The position numbers and the translations under genes were made by a program. 64,000 nucleotides of DNA from positions 1 through 64,000 of the forward strand of contig NZ_SCRP01000022.1 of the NCBI RefSeq assembly GCF_004298475.1. Reading direction: 5' to 3'. This DNA is from Paraburkholderia sp. Lineage in GTDB: Bacteria > Pseudomonadota > Gammaproteobacteria > Burkholderiales > Burkholderiaceae. Of the stretch, positions 1 to 8,538 are shown one piece after another; the first letter of the stretch is position 1, and every line of letters begins with the position of its first letter. Below the pieces are notes generated by a model, which had not been told where the DNA came from, searched no databases, and saw only the letters and a program-made list of their open reading frames with translations.

Positions 1-204
1 CTGGGCGGGCGTGAGGTGCGCCATCTTGTTGTAGGCGCCGCGCAGCTTGAAGGAGAACACCGGCTGGTTGTCCTCGCGCTTGAGGAACACGCGGTTGGAC
101 AGGCGCGCCGAGAGGTTCGGGGCGCGCTCCAGCTCGGTCTCGCGGGCCACGTCGTAGACGCGGGCGGTGAGGATTTTCTTCAGATAGTCGTCGTGGGTGG
201 CCAT
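1..204 (-). CDS. ilvA: Threonine ammonia-lyase (threonine dehydratase), N-terminal part only
   Basis: The first 68 codons of a minus-strand gene that leaves the window at base 1. Threonine ammonia-lyase deaminates L-threonine to 2-oxobutanoate with PLP, the first committed step of isoleucine synthesis. The visible part begins [20 protein letters not shown] and contains KRED followed by SFKLRGAY, which is the IlvA PLP-lysine segment (Schiff-base lysine near residue 53). The start is the ATG at 204; nothing upstream in frame looks better. The C-terminal regulatory (ACT-like) region cannot be seen, so the biosynthetic and catabolic forms cannot be separated by length. The N-terminal sequence is closer to the biosynthetic IlvA pattern. 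Confidence 0.88.
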   Translation of the reverse strand, partial: MATHDDYLKKILTARVYDVARETELERAPNLSARLSNRVFLKREDNQPVFSFKLRGAYNKMAHLTPAQ

Positions 205-245
205 GCGGGCGGGCGCTTAAGCGGGAGATGACGGGAAAAGAATCA

Positions 246-251
246 ATGATA
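246..251 (-). promoter_or_regulatory. Candidate -10 box for ilvA
   Basis: On the minus strand this reads TATCAT, about 42 nt before the ilvA start. A weak -35 (CTGTCA) sits 19 nt upstream. Only the -10 is persuasive. Confidence 0.3.
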
Positions 252-370
252 GCGCCAACGGCCCACGCGCTGACAGCACGAACAGAAGCGGGGGAAGCGA
301 GGTAAGGAAGCGGCGCGGGCCGCCGCGCTGGGGCAGGTGCGCGAACCGGCGTCGGGCGAAAGTGAAACTT

Positions 371-403
371 GTATGTCCTGCATATGTCTTCCGTATGTCC
401 TTA
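371..403. repeat. 11-bp tandem repeat, 3 copies
   Basis: Three consecutive 11-bp units, GTATGTCCTGC, ATATGTCTTCC and GTATGTCCTTA, share the core TATGTC at exact 11-bp spacing (starts at 372, 383, 394). One of several intergenic arrays in this window with a period close to one helical turn. Confidence 0.75.
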
Positions 404-753
404 CGCGCACCGCGCAGCGTCAGCGCAGGTGCGGATCATGCGTTAAAATCCGTTTTTGACAAGCAGGATCGGAAGATGCACTGGCAACCTCGGACCGCCC
501 ACTTGGTGCCCGCACGGCGCGAGACCCGCCCCGCGGCGCAGAGGCATGTCCGCCACGCACGATCGTGTCGCGGAGTCTGAGCGCCGGGGAACCGTCGGCG
601 TGAGTGCTGCCGCCGCCCATCTTCCCCACCCCCAGGTCCGCAACCAGCCACAGGCGGACAAGATTTCAGAATAGCGCCCCACGCGCCCAGTCCGCATCGG
701 CCGGACGGCCAGCGAGCCGTTTGCTCGGTACTGACCCAAAGAGTCGTCCAACC

Positions 754-3700
754 ATGAACGCACCTCAAGTTTTCGATCCTCACGGCGCCGCCGCTACGGT
801 GACTGCCGACGTCGAACCGCGCCTGCGCGAGATTCCGTATAACTACACGTCCTTCTCCGATCGGGAAATCGTCATCCGCCTGCTCGGCGAGGAGGCCTGG
901 AGCGCCCTCGCCGAACTGCGCTCGGAGCGCCGCACCGGCCGCTCGGCGCGCATGCTCTACGAAGTGCTCGGCGACATCTGGGTCGTGCGCCGCAATCCGT
1001 ATCTGCAGGACGACCTGCTCGACAACCCGAAGCGCCGCGCGCTCCTGATCGAGGCGCTGAATCACCGTCTCGCCGAAATCGAGAAGCGCCGCCGCGCCGA
1101 CCTGAGCGAGCACGGCGACAACGCGGGCATGGATCGCGCCGCGCGCGTCGAAACGCTGATTACCGCCGCGCGCCGCGCGATCGACGCGTTCGCCGGCGAA
1201 TTCGGAGAAATGGCCGAACTGCGCCGCCGCGCGACGAAGGTGCTGCGCCGCTGCACGCAGAAGGACAACATCCGCTTCGACGGCCTCTCGCGCGTTTCGC
1301 ACGTCACGGACGCGACCGACTGGCGCGTCGAATATCCGTTCGTCGTGCTCACGCCCGACACCGAAGCCGAGATTGCCGCGCTCGTGAAGGCCTGTTTCGA
1401 GCTCGGTCTCACGGTGATTCCGCGTGGGGGCGGCACGGGTTACACGGGCGGCGCGGTGCCGCTCACGCCGTTCTCGGCCGTCATCAACACCGAAAAGCTC
1501 GAACAGCTTGGCGCAGTCGAAATGACCGATCTGCCGGGCGTCGAGCGCCAGGTGCCGACGATCTTTTCGGGCGCGGGCGTCGTCACGCGCCGCGTGACCG
1601 AGGCCGCCGAAGCCGCGGGCTTCGTGTTCGCGGTCGACCCCACGTCGATCGACGCTTCGTGCATCGGCGGCAACATCGCGATGAACGCGGGCGGCAAGAA
1701 AGCCGTGCTGTGGGGCACGGCGCTCGACAACCTCGCCTGGTGGCGCATGGTCGATCCCGAAGGCAACTGGCTCGAAGTCACGCGCCTCGACCACAACCTC
1801 GGCAAGATTCACGACGTCGCGCTCGCGCGCTTCGAACTGAAGTGGTTCGACGGCGAGCGCGCGCCGGGCGAGAAGCTCTTGCGCACCGAATGGCTCGACA
1901 TCGAGGGCAAGCGGTTCCGCAAGGAGGGTCTCGGCAAGGACGTTACCGACAAATTCCTCTCGGGCCTGCCCGGCGTGCAGAAGGAAGGCTGCGACGGCCT
2001 CATCACGTCCGCGCGCTGGGTGCTGCACAAGATGCCCGCGCATACGCGCACGGTCTGCCTCGAATTCTTCGGCCAGGCGCGCGAGGCGATTCCGAGCATC
2101 GTCGAAATCAAGGACTACCTGTTCGAAACCGCAAAGCGCGGCGGCGCGATTCTTGCGGGCCTCGAACATCTCGACGAGCGCTATCTGCGCGCGGTCGGCT
2201 ATGCGACCAAGAGCAAGCGCAACGCGTTCCCGAAGATGGTGCTGATCGGCGACATCGTCGGCGACGACGCCGATGCCGTCGCCACGGCGACCTCCGAAGT
2301 CGTGCGCATGGCCAACGGCAAGAGCGGCGAGGGCTTCGTCGCGATCTCGGCCGAGGCGCGCAAGCGCTTCTGGCTCGACCGCAGCCGCACGGCCGCCATC
2401 GCGAAGCATACGAACGCGTTCAAGATCAACGAAGACGTCGTGATCCCGCTCAATCGCATGGGCGAGTACACGGACGGCATCGAGCGCATCAACATCGAAC
2501 TGTCGATCAAGAACAAGCTGCAGCTGCTCGATGCACTCGAAGCGTTCTTCAAGGCCGGCAACCTGCCGCTCAGCAAGAGCGACGACGCGAGCGAAATCCC
2601 GAGCGCCGAGCTGCTCGAAGACCGCGTGCAGCAAGCAATCGAGTTGCTCAAGCGCGTGCGCGCGCGCTGGGAGTTCCTGCGCGACCAGCTCGATTTGCCG
2701 CTCGCCGAGGCGCAGCATTCGCTCGTGCAGCTCGGCTACGAGGCGCTGGCGGAAAAATTCGCCGACCGCGTCGACGCGCAGCCGGGCGCGACCGTGTTCC
2801 ACGTCACGCAGGACCGCACGGTGCGCGTGTCGTGGAAGCAGGAGATCCGCGCGGAACTGCGCCAGATCTTCAACGGCGGCGCGTTCAAGGCGATCCTCGA
2901 CGAAGCCCAGGCGATCCACAAGAAGGTGCTGCGCGCACGCGTGTTCGTCGCACTGCACATGCACGCGGGCGACGGCAACGTTCACACGAACATCCCGGTC
3001 AACTCCGACAACTACGAGATGCTGCAGGACGCCCACGCGGCGGTCGCGCGCATCATGAAGCTCGCGCGTTCGCTCGACGGCGTGATCTCGGGCGAGCACG
3101 GCATCGGCATCACGAAGCTCGAATTCCTCACGGACGACGAGATCGCCGAATTCCGCGCCTACAAGCAGCGCGTCGATCCGCAGGGCCATTTCAACGCGGG
3201 CAAGCTGCTCGAAGGCGCCGATCTGCGCAACGCCTATACGCCGTCGTTCGGCCTCATGGGTTACGAATCGCTGATCATGCAGCAGTCCGATATCGGCGCG
3301 ATTGCCGAATCGGTGAAGGACTGCCTGCGCTGCGGCAAGTGCAAGCCGGTGTGCGCGACCCACGTGCCGCGCGCCAACCTGCTCTACAGCCCGCGCAACA
3401 AGATCCTCGCGACCTCGCTTCTGATCGAGGCGTTCCTGTACGAAGAGCAGACGCGCCGCGGCGTGTCGATCAAGCACTGGGACGAGTTCAACGACGTCGC
3501 CGACCACTGCACGGTCTGCCACAAGTGCGTGACGCCGTGCCCGGTCAAGATCGACTTCGGCGACGTCACGATGAACATGCGCAACCTGCTGCGCAAGATG
3601 GGCAAGAAGAAGTTCAACCCGGGCAGCGCGGCGGGCATGTTCTTCCTCAACGCCACCAATCCGCAGACCATCAACCTCGTGCGCACCGCGATGATGGGCG

Positions 3701-4800
3701 TGGGCTACAAGGCGCAGCGCTTCGGCAACGAACTGTTCAAGAAGGTCGCGAAGAAGCAGACGGCGCACCCGCCGTCGTCCACGGGCAAGCCGCCGGTGGT
3801 CGAGCAGGTGATCCACTTCGTCAACAAGAAGATGCCGGGCAACCTGCCGAAGAAGACCGCGCGCGCGCTGCTCGACATCGAAGACAACAAGATCGTGCCG
3901 ATCATCCGCAATCCGAAGACGACGAGCGTCGATTCGGAAGCGGTGTTCTACTTCCCGGGCTGCGGCTCCGAGCGCCTCTTCTCGCAGGTCGGGCTCGCGA
4001 CGCAGGCGATGCTGTGGGAGGCGGGCGTGCAGACCGTGCTGCCGCCGGGCTATCTGTGCTGCGGCTATCCGCAGCGCGGCTCGGGCCAGTACGACAAGGC
4101 GGAGAAGATCGTCACCGATAACCGCGTGCTGTTCCACCGCGTCGCGAATACGCTGAACTACCTCGACATCAAGACCGTGGTGGTGTCGTGCGGGACGTGC
4201 TACGACCAGCTCGCCGGCTACGAATTCGAGAAGATCTTCCCGGGCTGCCGCATCATCGACATCCACGAGTTCCTGCTCGAAAAGGGCATCAAGCTCGAAG
4301 GCGTGAAGGGTACGCGCTACATGTACCACGACCCGTGCCACACGCCGATCAAGAACGTCGATGCGGTGAAGCTCGTCAACGAACTGATGGGCAGCGATCA
4401 CGACGGCTACAAGATCGAAAAGAACGAGCGTTGCTGCGGCGAATCCGGCACGCTGGCCGTGGCGCGCCCGGACGTGTCGACCCAGGTGCGTTTTCGCAAG
4501 GAAGAAGAAATTCGCCGGGGTGCGGCGAAGTTGCGCGGCATCCCGCTCGTCGGGGTCGGCGCGAACGGCGTGCAGCCGGCCACGCCGAAAGAGGCGGGCG
4601 GAGTGGGCACGGACGTGGACGTGAAGATCCTCACGAGCTGCCCGGCCTGCCTGCAGGGGCTCTTGCGGTACAACGAGGACGCCGATATCGACGCCGATTA
4701 CATCGTGATCGAAATGGCCCGGCACCTGCTTGGCGAAAACTGGATGGCGGACTACGTTCAGAAGGCAAACAATGGCGGAATCGAGCGCGTGCTGGTTTAA
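754..4800 (+). CDS. Large FAD-linked oxidase / Fe-S oxidoreductase (DUF3683 - FAD_binding_4 - FAD oxidase C - 4Fe4S - CCG)
   Basis: A 1348-residue flavoprotein, probably a membrane-associated 2-hydroxyacid dehydrogenase feeding electrons to quinone. The N-terminal ~190 residues match the DUF3683-type region seen in Burkholderiales. The FAD-binding PP-loop is [11 protein letters not shown] (about 223-233). A GlcD-like C domain follows, with [12 protein letters not shown] and GEHGIG. Two 4Fe-4S cysteine clusters come next ([11 protein letters not shown] from C857, [11 protein letters not shown] from C919), then two cysteine-rich CCG motifs (C1102-C1103 and C1227-C1228) as in GlpC/HdrB subunits. 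Fusion of flavin, ferredoxin and CCG modules resembles E. coli YdiJ, reported to act on D-2-hydroxyglutarate, but this protein is about 330 residues longer. The substrate is not predictable from sequence. The start is ATG 754, because the open frame upstream to 604 lacks coding character. Confidence 0.88.
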   Translation: MNAPQVFDPHGAAATVTADVEPRLREIPYNYTSFSDREIVIRLLGEEAWSALAELRSERRTGRSARMLYEVLGDIWVVRRNPYLQDDLLDNPKRRALLIEALNHRLAEIEKRRRADLSEHGDNAGMDRAARVETLITAARRAIDAFAGEFGEMAELRRRATKVLRRCTQKDNIRFDGLSRVSHVTDATDWRVEYPFVVLTPDTEAEIAALVKACFELGLTVIPRGGGTGYTGGAVPLTPFSAVINTEKLEQLGAVEMTDLPGVERQVPTIFSGAGVVTRRVTEAAEAAGFVFAVDPTSIDASCIGGNIAMNAGGKKAVLWGTALDNLAWWRMVDPEGNWLEVTRLDHNLGKIHDVALARFELKWFDGERAPGEKLLRTEWLDIEGKRFRKEGLGKDVTDKFLSGLPGVQKEGCDGLITSARWVLHKMPAHTRTVCLEFFGQAREAIPSIVEIKDYLFETAKRGGAILAGLEHLDERYLRAVGYATKSKRNAFPKMVLIGDIVGDDADAVATATSEVVRMANGKSGEGFVAISAEARKRFWLDRSRTAAIAKHTNAFKINEDVVIPLNRMGEYTDGIERINIELSIKNKLQLLDALEAFFKAGNLPLSKSDDASEIPSAELLEDRVQQAIELLKRVRARWEFLRDQLDLPLAEAQHSLVQLGYEALAEKFADRVDAQPGATVFHVTQDRTVRVSWKQEIRAELRQIFNGGAFKAILDEAQAIHKKVLRARVFVALHMHAGDGNVHTNIPVNSDNYEMLQDAHAAVARIMKLARSLDGVISGEHGIGITKLEFLTDDEIAEFRAYKQRVDPQGHFNAGKLLEGADLRNAYTPSFGLMGYESLIMQQSDIGAIAESVKDCLRCGKCKPVCATHVPRANLLYSPRNKILATSLLIEAFLYEEQTRRGVSIKHWDEFNDVADHCTVCHKCVTPCPVKIDFGDVTMNMRNLLRKMGKKKFNPGSAAGMFFLNATNPQTINLVRTAMMGVGYKAQRFGNELFKKVAKKQTAHPPSSTGKPPVVEQVIHFVNKKMPGNLPKKTARALLDIEDNKIVPIIRNPKTTSVDSEAVFYFPGCGSERLFSQVGLATQAMLWEAGVQTVLPPGYLCCGYPQRGSGQYDKAEKIVTDNRVLFHRVANTLNYLDIKTVVVSCGTCYDQLAGYEFEKIFPGCRIIDIHEFLLEKGIKLEGVKGTRYMYHDPCHTPIKNVDAVKLVNELMGSDHDGYKIEKNERCCGESGTLAVARPDVSTQVRFRKEEEIRRGAAKLRGIPLVGVGANGVQPATPKEAGGVGTDVDVKILTSCPACLQGLLRYNEDADIDADYIVIEMARHLLGENWMADYVQKANNGGIERVLV

Positions 4801-4861
4801 TGGCGGCGCGCAACGATTGCGCGAAGTTTTAACGATTCCGTGAACCGGTTCGGGGGCAACG

Positions 4862-5293
4862 ATGGGATGCATATTCTGCAGTGAGGAGGGCGGCGACGTG
4901 CTGTGGCAGGACGAGCGGATGCGCGTCGTGCTGGCGACGTCGGAGGCCGACTACCCGGGTTTTTGCCGCGTGATCTGGAACGCGCACGTCGCCGAATTCT
5001 CGGATCTCGGCGTGCCGGACCGGGAACACCTTATGCGCGCCGTCTATGCCGTCGAGCGGGCGCTGCGCCGCGTTATGCAACCGTCGAAGGTGAACCTGGC
5101 GAGCCTCGGCAACCAGGTGCCGCACGTGCACTGGCACGTGATTCCGCGCTTCACGAACGATGCGCACTTCCCGCTGCCGGTGTGGGCGCCGCGCCAGCGC
5201 ACGGTTTCCGAGGCGATGCTCGGCCAGCGCCGTGCGCATGCCACGCTGCTGCGCGACGCCGTGCGCCAGGAAATGCAGCAGGCGCTGGCCTGA
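4862..5293 (+). CDS. HIT family protein
   Basis: A 143-residue histidine-triad nucleotide-binding protein, a family of small cytoplasmic nucleotide hydrolases or transferases. The triad HVHWHVIPR (His-x-His-x-His) lies near residues 84-92. An N-terminal CIFC could bind zinc, as in several HIT proteins. It follows the FAD oxidoreductase by 61 bp and precedes a DUF971 gene. The GGGGG tract shortly before ATG 4862 is a modest ribosome binding site. The substrate is unknown. Confidence 0.9.
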   Translation: MGCIFCSEEGGDVLWQDERMRVVLATSEADYPGFCRVIWNAHVAEFSDLGVPDREHLMRAVYAVERALRRVMQPSKVNLASLGNQVPHVHWHVIPRFTNDAHFPLPVWAPRQRTVSEAMLGQRRAHATLLRDAVRQEMQQALA

Positions 5294-5298
5294 TAAAC

Positions 5299-5330
5299 AG
5301 GCCCTGAACCGAGGAGGCCCTGACCGGAGG
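5299..5330. repeat. Imperfect 16-bp direct repeat, 2 copies
   Basis: AGGCCCTGAACCGAGG (5299-5314) is followed directly by AGGCCCTGACCGGAGG (5315-5330), which match at 14 of 16 positions. It lies between the HIT and DUF971 genes. Each copy ends in a purine tract resembling a ribosome binding site, though both are too far from ATG 5375 to serve it. Confidence 0.55.
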
Positions 5331-5374
5331 CGGCAGGGCAATCTCGCTGAGCGGGCGGGAGCCCGAGGACGATC

Positions 5375-5788
5375 ATGAGTGGACTGAAAAACGATACGCC
5401 GGTGCCGACCGGCGTCGTGGTGCACGCCGTTTCGCGCGTGCTGGAACTGCAATACGCGAACGGCGCGAGCTACCGCATCCCGTTCGAGCTGATGCGCGTG
5501 TATTCGCCCTCTGCTGAGGTGCGCGGCCACGGGCCGGGCCAGGAGACGCTGCAGACGGGCAAGCGCGAAGTCGCCATTACGGCGCTCGAGGCCGTCGGCC
5601 ATTACGCGTTGCAGCCGACCTTCTCGGACGGCCACAACAGCGGCATCTATTCCTGGGATCAGCTTTACGAACTGGCCACGCGCCAGGACGAACTGTGGGC
5701 CGACTATTTCGCGAAGCTGAAGGCCGCGGGGGTTGATCGCGATGCGCCAATGGCGCCGCCACCTGCCGCACATGGCCACTGCCACTGA
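5375..5788 (+). CDS. DUF971 / gamma-butyrobetaine hydroxylase-like N-terminal domain protein
   Basis: A 137-residue single-domain protein of the GBBH-like N-terminal (DUF971) family. Recognisable stretches are [20 protein letters not shown], the central [19 protein letters not shown] and the helix [16 protein letters not shown]. Family members are small and often sit beside Fe-S or quinone-related genes; their biochemical role is unsettled. The C-terminus ends HGHCH, a possible metal-binding tail that I would not over-read. It lies 81 bp after the HIT gene and 101 bp before ubiE, a neighbourhood typical of betaproteobacteria. The start ATG 5375 has GAGGA upstream. Confidence 0.85.
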   Translation: MSGLKNDTPVPTGVVVHAVSRVLELQYANGASYRIPFELMRVYSPSAEVRGHGPGQETLQTGKREVAITALEAVGHYALQPTFSDGHNSGIYSWDQLYELATRQDELWADYFAKLKAAGVDRDAPMAPPPAAHGHCH

Positions 5789-5889
5789 CGCTTCCTGTTA
5801 CGATCCTGCCCCGTCGCCGCCGCGAGCATGCCGCGGCGACGACTCTGAATACAACTGAAGACAAGACCCCCTGCGAAAGGAAGACCGCG

Positions 5890-6621
5890 ATGAGCAAAAC
5901 CCACTTCGGCTATCAGACAGTCGACGAACAGGACAAGGCGAAGAAGGTGGCCGGCGTGTTCCACTCGGTTGCCTCGAACTACGACCTGATGAACGACCTG
6001 ATGTCGGGTGGCTTGCACCGCGCGTGGAAGGCTTTCACGATCGCGCAGGCCAACGTGCGGCCGGGCGCGAAGGTGCTCGACATTGCGGGCGGGACCGGCG
6101 ATCTGTCGATGGCGTTCGCGAAGAAAGCGGGGCCGAAAGGCGAAGTCTGGCACACCGACATCAACGAATCGATGCTGCGCGTGGGCCGCGACCGGCTGCT
6201 CGACCGCGGCGTCGTCACGCCCGCACTGCTCTGCGACGCGGAGAAAATTCCCTTTCCGGACAACTACTTCGACGTGGTGACCGTGGCTTTCGGGCTGCGC
6301 AACATGACCCACAAGGACGCCGCGCTCGGCGAGATGCGCCGCGTGCTCAAGCCGGGCGGCCGCGTGCTCGTGCTGGAGTTCTCGAAGGTGTGGGAGCCGC
6401 TCAAGAAAGCCTACGACGTCTATTCGTTCAAGGTGCTGCCGTGGCTCGGCGAGCGTTTTGCCAAAGATTCCGAAAGCTATCGCTATCTCGCGGAATCGAT
6501 CCGTATGCACCCGGACCAGGAAACTTTGAAAACAATGATGGAACAAGTCGGCCTGGACGCCGTCAAATATTACAATTTGTCAGCTGGCGTGGTAGCCTTG
6601 CACGTCGCTACAAAATATTAG
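5890..6621 (+). CDS. ubiE: Bifunctional demethylmenaquinone / 2-methoxy-6-polyprenyl-1,4-benzoquinol methylase
   Basis: UbiE is a SAM-dependent C-methyltransferase of ubiquinone (and, where present, menaquinone) biosynthesis. At 243 residues it has standard length. It shows FGYQTV at the N-terminus, [22 protein letters not shown] motif [26 protein letters not shown] and the UbiE signature [21 protein letters not shown] strong ribosome binding site (AAAGGAAG) precedes ATG 5890. It opens a ubi locus, but ubiJ and ubiB follow only after an intervening Tim44-like gene. Burkholderia respire with ubiquinone-8, so the ubiquinone role is the likely one. Confidence 0.96.
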   Translation: MSKTHFGYQTVDEQDKAKKVAGVFHSVASNYDLMNDLMSGGLHRAWKAFTIAQANVRPGAKVLDIAGGTGDLSMAFAKKAGPKGEVWHTDINESMLRVGRDRLLDRGVVTPALLCDAEKIPFPDNYFDVVTVAFGLRNMTHKDAALGEMRRVLKPGGRVLVLEFSKVWEPLKKAYDVYSFKVLPWLGERFAKDSESYRYLAESIRMHPDQETLKTMMEQVGLDAVKYYNLSAGVVALHVATKY

Positions 6622-6657
6622 CGTCCATAGTTAACTGTTTTTAAAGGAAATTTCGAT

Positions 6658-7671
6658 ATGTCTGAGCCCCGAATCACTGCTTCCAAAAAGCTTTCATCGT
6701 GGTGGGCCAGACGGATCGGAACCCTGGCCGTGATTGGCGTGCTGGTTGGCAGCTCGTTCGCGTCGTTCGACGCCGAAGCCCGGCGCATGGGCGGTGGCCG
6801 CAGCCTCGGCAAGCAATCGCCGGTGGCCACGCAGCGCAGCACGACCACGCCGCCTGCGCAGTCGAGCCCCGCGCAGCAGCCCGGCCAGGCGCAGCGCGCC
6901 CAGCCCGCCACGCCCGCGCCCGCCGCTCCGGCGCGCAACCGCTGGTTAGGGCCGATCGCGGGCCTCGCCGCCGGCCTCGGCATCGCCGCGCTCCTTTCTC
7001 ACTTCGGCCTTGGTGAAGCGTTCGCGGGTGCGATGGCCAACGTCATCATCATCGCGCTGATCGCATTCGTCGCCATCTGGCTGATCCGCAAATTCATGAA
7101 CCGCCGCCGCGCGGCCCAGCCCGCCTGGCAGACCGGCGGCGGGCTGATGTCTCAGGGTGGTTTGCAAGGCGGGCCGAATGCGTCGGGCCGCTTCCCGTCG
7201 GAGCCGCGCTTCACCGCGCCGCCGACCGGCCAATACCTCGCACCCGAGGCGAATCCGCTCACGACGCCGCAGATCGGCGCCGCGCCGTCGATCCCCGCAG
7301 GCTTCGACACCGAGGGGTTCCTGCGTAATGCCAAGGTCCATTTCGTGCGTCTGCAGGCCGCGTGGGATGCGTCCAATCTGGACGACATCCGCGAGTTCAC
7401 GACGCCCGAGATGTTCGCGGAGATCCGCGTGGATCTCGCCGACCGTGGTACGCAGTCGAACCAGACCGACGTCGTGCAGCTCAACGCGGATCTGCTCGAT
7501 GTGACCGAGCGCGGCGACGAATATCTCGCGAGCGTGCGCTTTTCCGGCTTGATTCGCGAGACGCCGGGCGTTGCTGCCGAGCCGTTCGCGGAGATATGGA
7601 ATCTCTCGAAGTCGCGCCTGACGGGCGAGGGCTGGCTGCTCGCCGGTATCCAGCAGACCGAATCTCACTGA
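6658..7671 (+). CDS. Tim44-like domain membrane protein
   Basis: A 337-residue inner-membrane protein. It has a signal-anchor (IGTLAVIGVLVGSSFASF, about 20-37) and a Gly/Arg then Gln/Pro/Ala-rich low-complexity linker to about 95. Two hydrophobic segments follow (WLGPIAGLAAGLGIAALLSH and ANVIIIALIAFVAIWLIRKF). The C-terminal Tim44/MbA-like domain (about 215-337) contains FLRNAKVHFVRLQAAWD and FAEIWNLSK. Bacterial Tim44-like proteins are membrane-associated and poorly characterised, and their homologue is a mitochondrial import subunit. It has a good ribosome binding site (AAAGGAAA) and lies only 36 bp after ubiE, suggesting co-transcription. Function is inferred from family only. Confidence 0.82.
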   Translation: MSEPRITASKKLSSWWARRIGTLAVIGVLVGSSFASFDAEARRMGGGRSLGKQSPVATQRSTTTPPAQSSPAQQPGQAQRAQPATPAPAAPARNRWLGPIAGLAAGLGIAALLSHFGLGEAFAGAMANVIIIALIAFVAIWLIRKFMNRRRAAQPAWQTGGGLMSQGGLQGGPNASGRFPSEPRFTAPPTGQYLAPEANPLTTPQIGAAPSIPAGFDTEGFLRNAKVHFVRLQAAWDASNLDDIREFTTPEMFAEIRVDLADRGTQSNQTDVVQLNADLLDVTERGDEYLASVRFSGLIRETPGVAAEPFAEIWNLSKSRLTGEGWLLAGIQQTESH

Positions 7672-7691
7672 AGCGCACCAGGTTTCACCGG

Positions 7692-7783
7692 GCGCGGCAC
7701 CGGGCCGCGCTTCAGACTGCGCGTCCTGTCGTCCTTCTTCATGATTTTCATCATGACGCCGTCGCGGCACGGTGACAGGACGC
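7692..7783 (+). other. Structured intergenic segment with nested inverted repeats
   Basis: Two structures follow the Tim44-like gene. The first is a 7-bp hairpin, GCGCGGC (7692-7698) with GCCGCGC (7704-7710). The second is a perfect 10-bp inverted repeat, GCGTCCTGTC (7721-7730) with GACAGGACGC (7774-7783), enclosing a smaller hairpin CATGAT-TTTC-ATCATG (7740-7755). There is no U-tract after any of these. It could be an RNA element, a processing site or a weak terminator. Pairing was read by eye and not folded. Confidence 0.5.
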
Positions 7784-7837
7784 CACGTTAGCCGTCCGGC
7801 CAGGCCGGCGCGTACCGCGATCGGACCGCACGAACGC

Positions 7838-7843
7838 TACAAT
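7838..7843 (+). promoter_or_regulatory. Candidate -10 box for ubiJ-ubiB
   Basis: TACAAT lies 50 nt before the ubiJ start and just ahead of the hairpin at 7850-7873. No clear -35 is visible 16-18 nt upstream. Confidence 0.35.
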
Positions 7844-7849
7844 AGGAAC

Positions 7850-7880
7850 CCGCGCGAGCTTTTGCCCGCGCGGTTTTTCT
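7850..7880 (+). terminator. Intrinsic-terminator-like hairpin 20 nt before ubiJ
   Basis: CCGCGCG (7850-7856) pairs with CGCGCGG (7867-7873) across a 10-nt loop and is followed by TTTTTCTT. It could end transcription from ubiE/tim44. Because it lies after a possible -10 box and 20 nt before ubiJ, it could also act as a leader attenuator. Confidence 0.65.
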
Positions 7881-7893
7881 TATTTCATGTCCG

Positions 7894-8535
7894 ATGACCT
7901 TCGCCGCCAAGCCCTTCACCGCCGCCGTCAATCACCTGCTCGCCCGCGAATCGTGGGCCCGCGACCGCCTTGCGCCTTATGCGGGCAAGACGGCGCGCCT
8001 GTCGTGTCCGCCCGTCGTGCTTACGCTGCTCGTCCAGCCGGAGGGCTATCTCGCCGCCGTGGATGAACACGACGCGCAGCACGCGGACGTCGCGCTTTCG
8101 CTGCCGGCTTCCGCGTTCACGTCGTTCGTGCAGGGCGGCCAGGCTTCGGTGATGAAGCACGTCAAGATCGAGGGCGATGCGGAGTTCGCGCAGGTCATCG
8201 GCAAGCTTGCGGAGCATCTGCGCTGGGAGCCCGAGGAGGATCTCGCGAAGCTGATCGGCGACGCGGGCGCATCGCGCATCGCCTCGCTCGCGCGTACGGC
8301 GCGCGACCAGGCGTGGCGCACCAGCCGCAACGTGCTCGGCTCGGTTACGGAATATCTGCTCGACGAAAACCCGCAACTTGTGCGGCGCGTCGAGCTGGAT
8401 GGCTTGAACGTCGAACTCTCCCGCGCGCGCGATGCGCTCGCGCGCGTGGAGAAACGCATCGAGCGCCTCGAACAAAAAACGGTTGCCGGCGCGTCCACGC
8501 TGCTGCGCGGCACGCGCCCGACCACAGGCCACTAG
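7894..8535 (+). CDS. ubiJ: Ubiquinone biosynthesis accessory factor UbiJ (SCP2 domain)
   Basis: A 213-residue protein with an N-terminal SCP2 sterol-carrier-like fold (about 15-115) and a C-terminal helical, likely coiled-coil region (LSRARDALARVEKRIERLEQ). In E. coli, UbiJ together with UbiK assists the aerobic Ubi enzyme complex, probably by holding hydrophobic ubiquinone intermediates. Assignment rests on the SCP2 pattern and on ubiB beginning 3 bp after the stop. ATG 7894 keeps the family's usual start. An overlapping ATG at 7887 lies in another frame. Confidence 0.88.
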   Translation: MTFAAKPFTAAVNHLLARESWARDRLAPYAGKTARLSCPPVVLTLLVQPEGYLAAVDEHDAQHADVALSLPASAFTSFVQGGQASVMKHVKIEGDAEFAQVIGKLAEHLRWEPEEDLAKLIGDAGASRIASLARTARDQAWRTSRNVLGSVTEYLLDENPQLVRRVELDGLNVELSRARDALARVEKRIERLEQKTVAGASTLLRGTRPTTGH

Positions 8536-8538
8536 AAC

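Larger units (their letters stand above)
205..753. other. Divergent intergenic region between ilvA and the FAD oxidoreductase
   Basis: A 549-bp gap with no convincing gene. It holds a possible ilvA promoter at 246-251, a three-copy 11-bp repeat at 371-403 and an AT-richer patch around 440-461 (TTAAAAT then TTGACA) that could carry the promoter for the plus-strand gene, which would give a leader of about 300 nt. Short open frames here show no codon bias or ribosome binding site. Confidence 0.5.

Noticed and set aside
436..4872. A 1478-codon open frame on the minus strand opposite the FAD oxidoreductase
   Set aside because: Its sequence is Arg/Ala/Leu/His-rich antisense of a gene with clear domains. 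Long antisense frames are expected at this GC content. No start signal or family.
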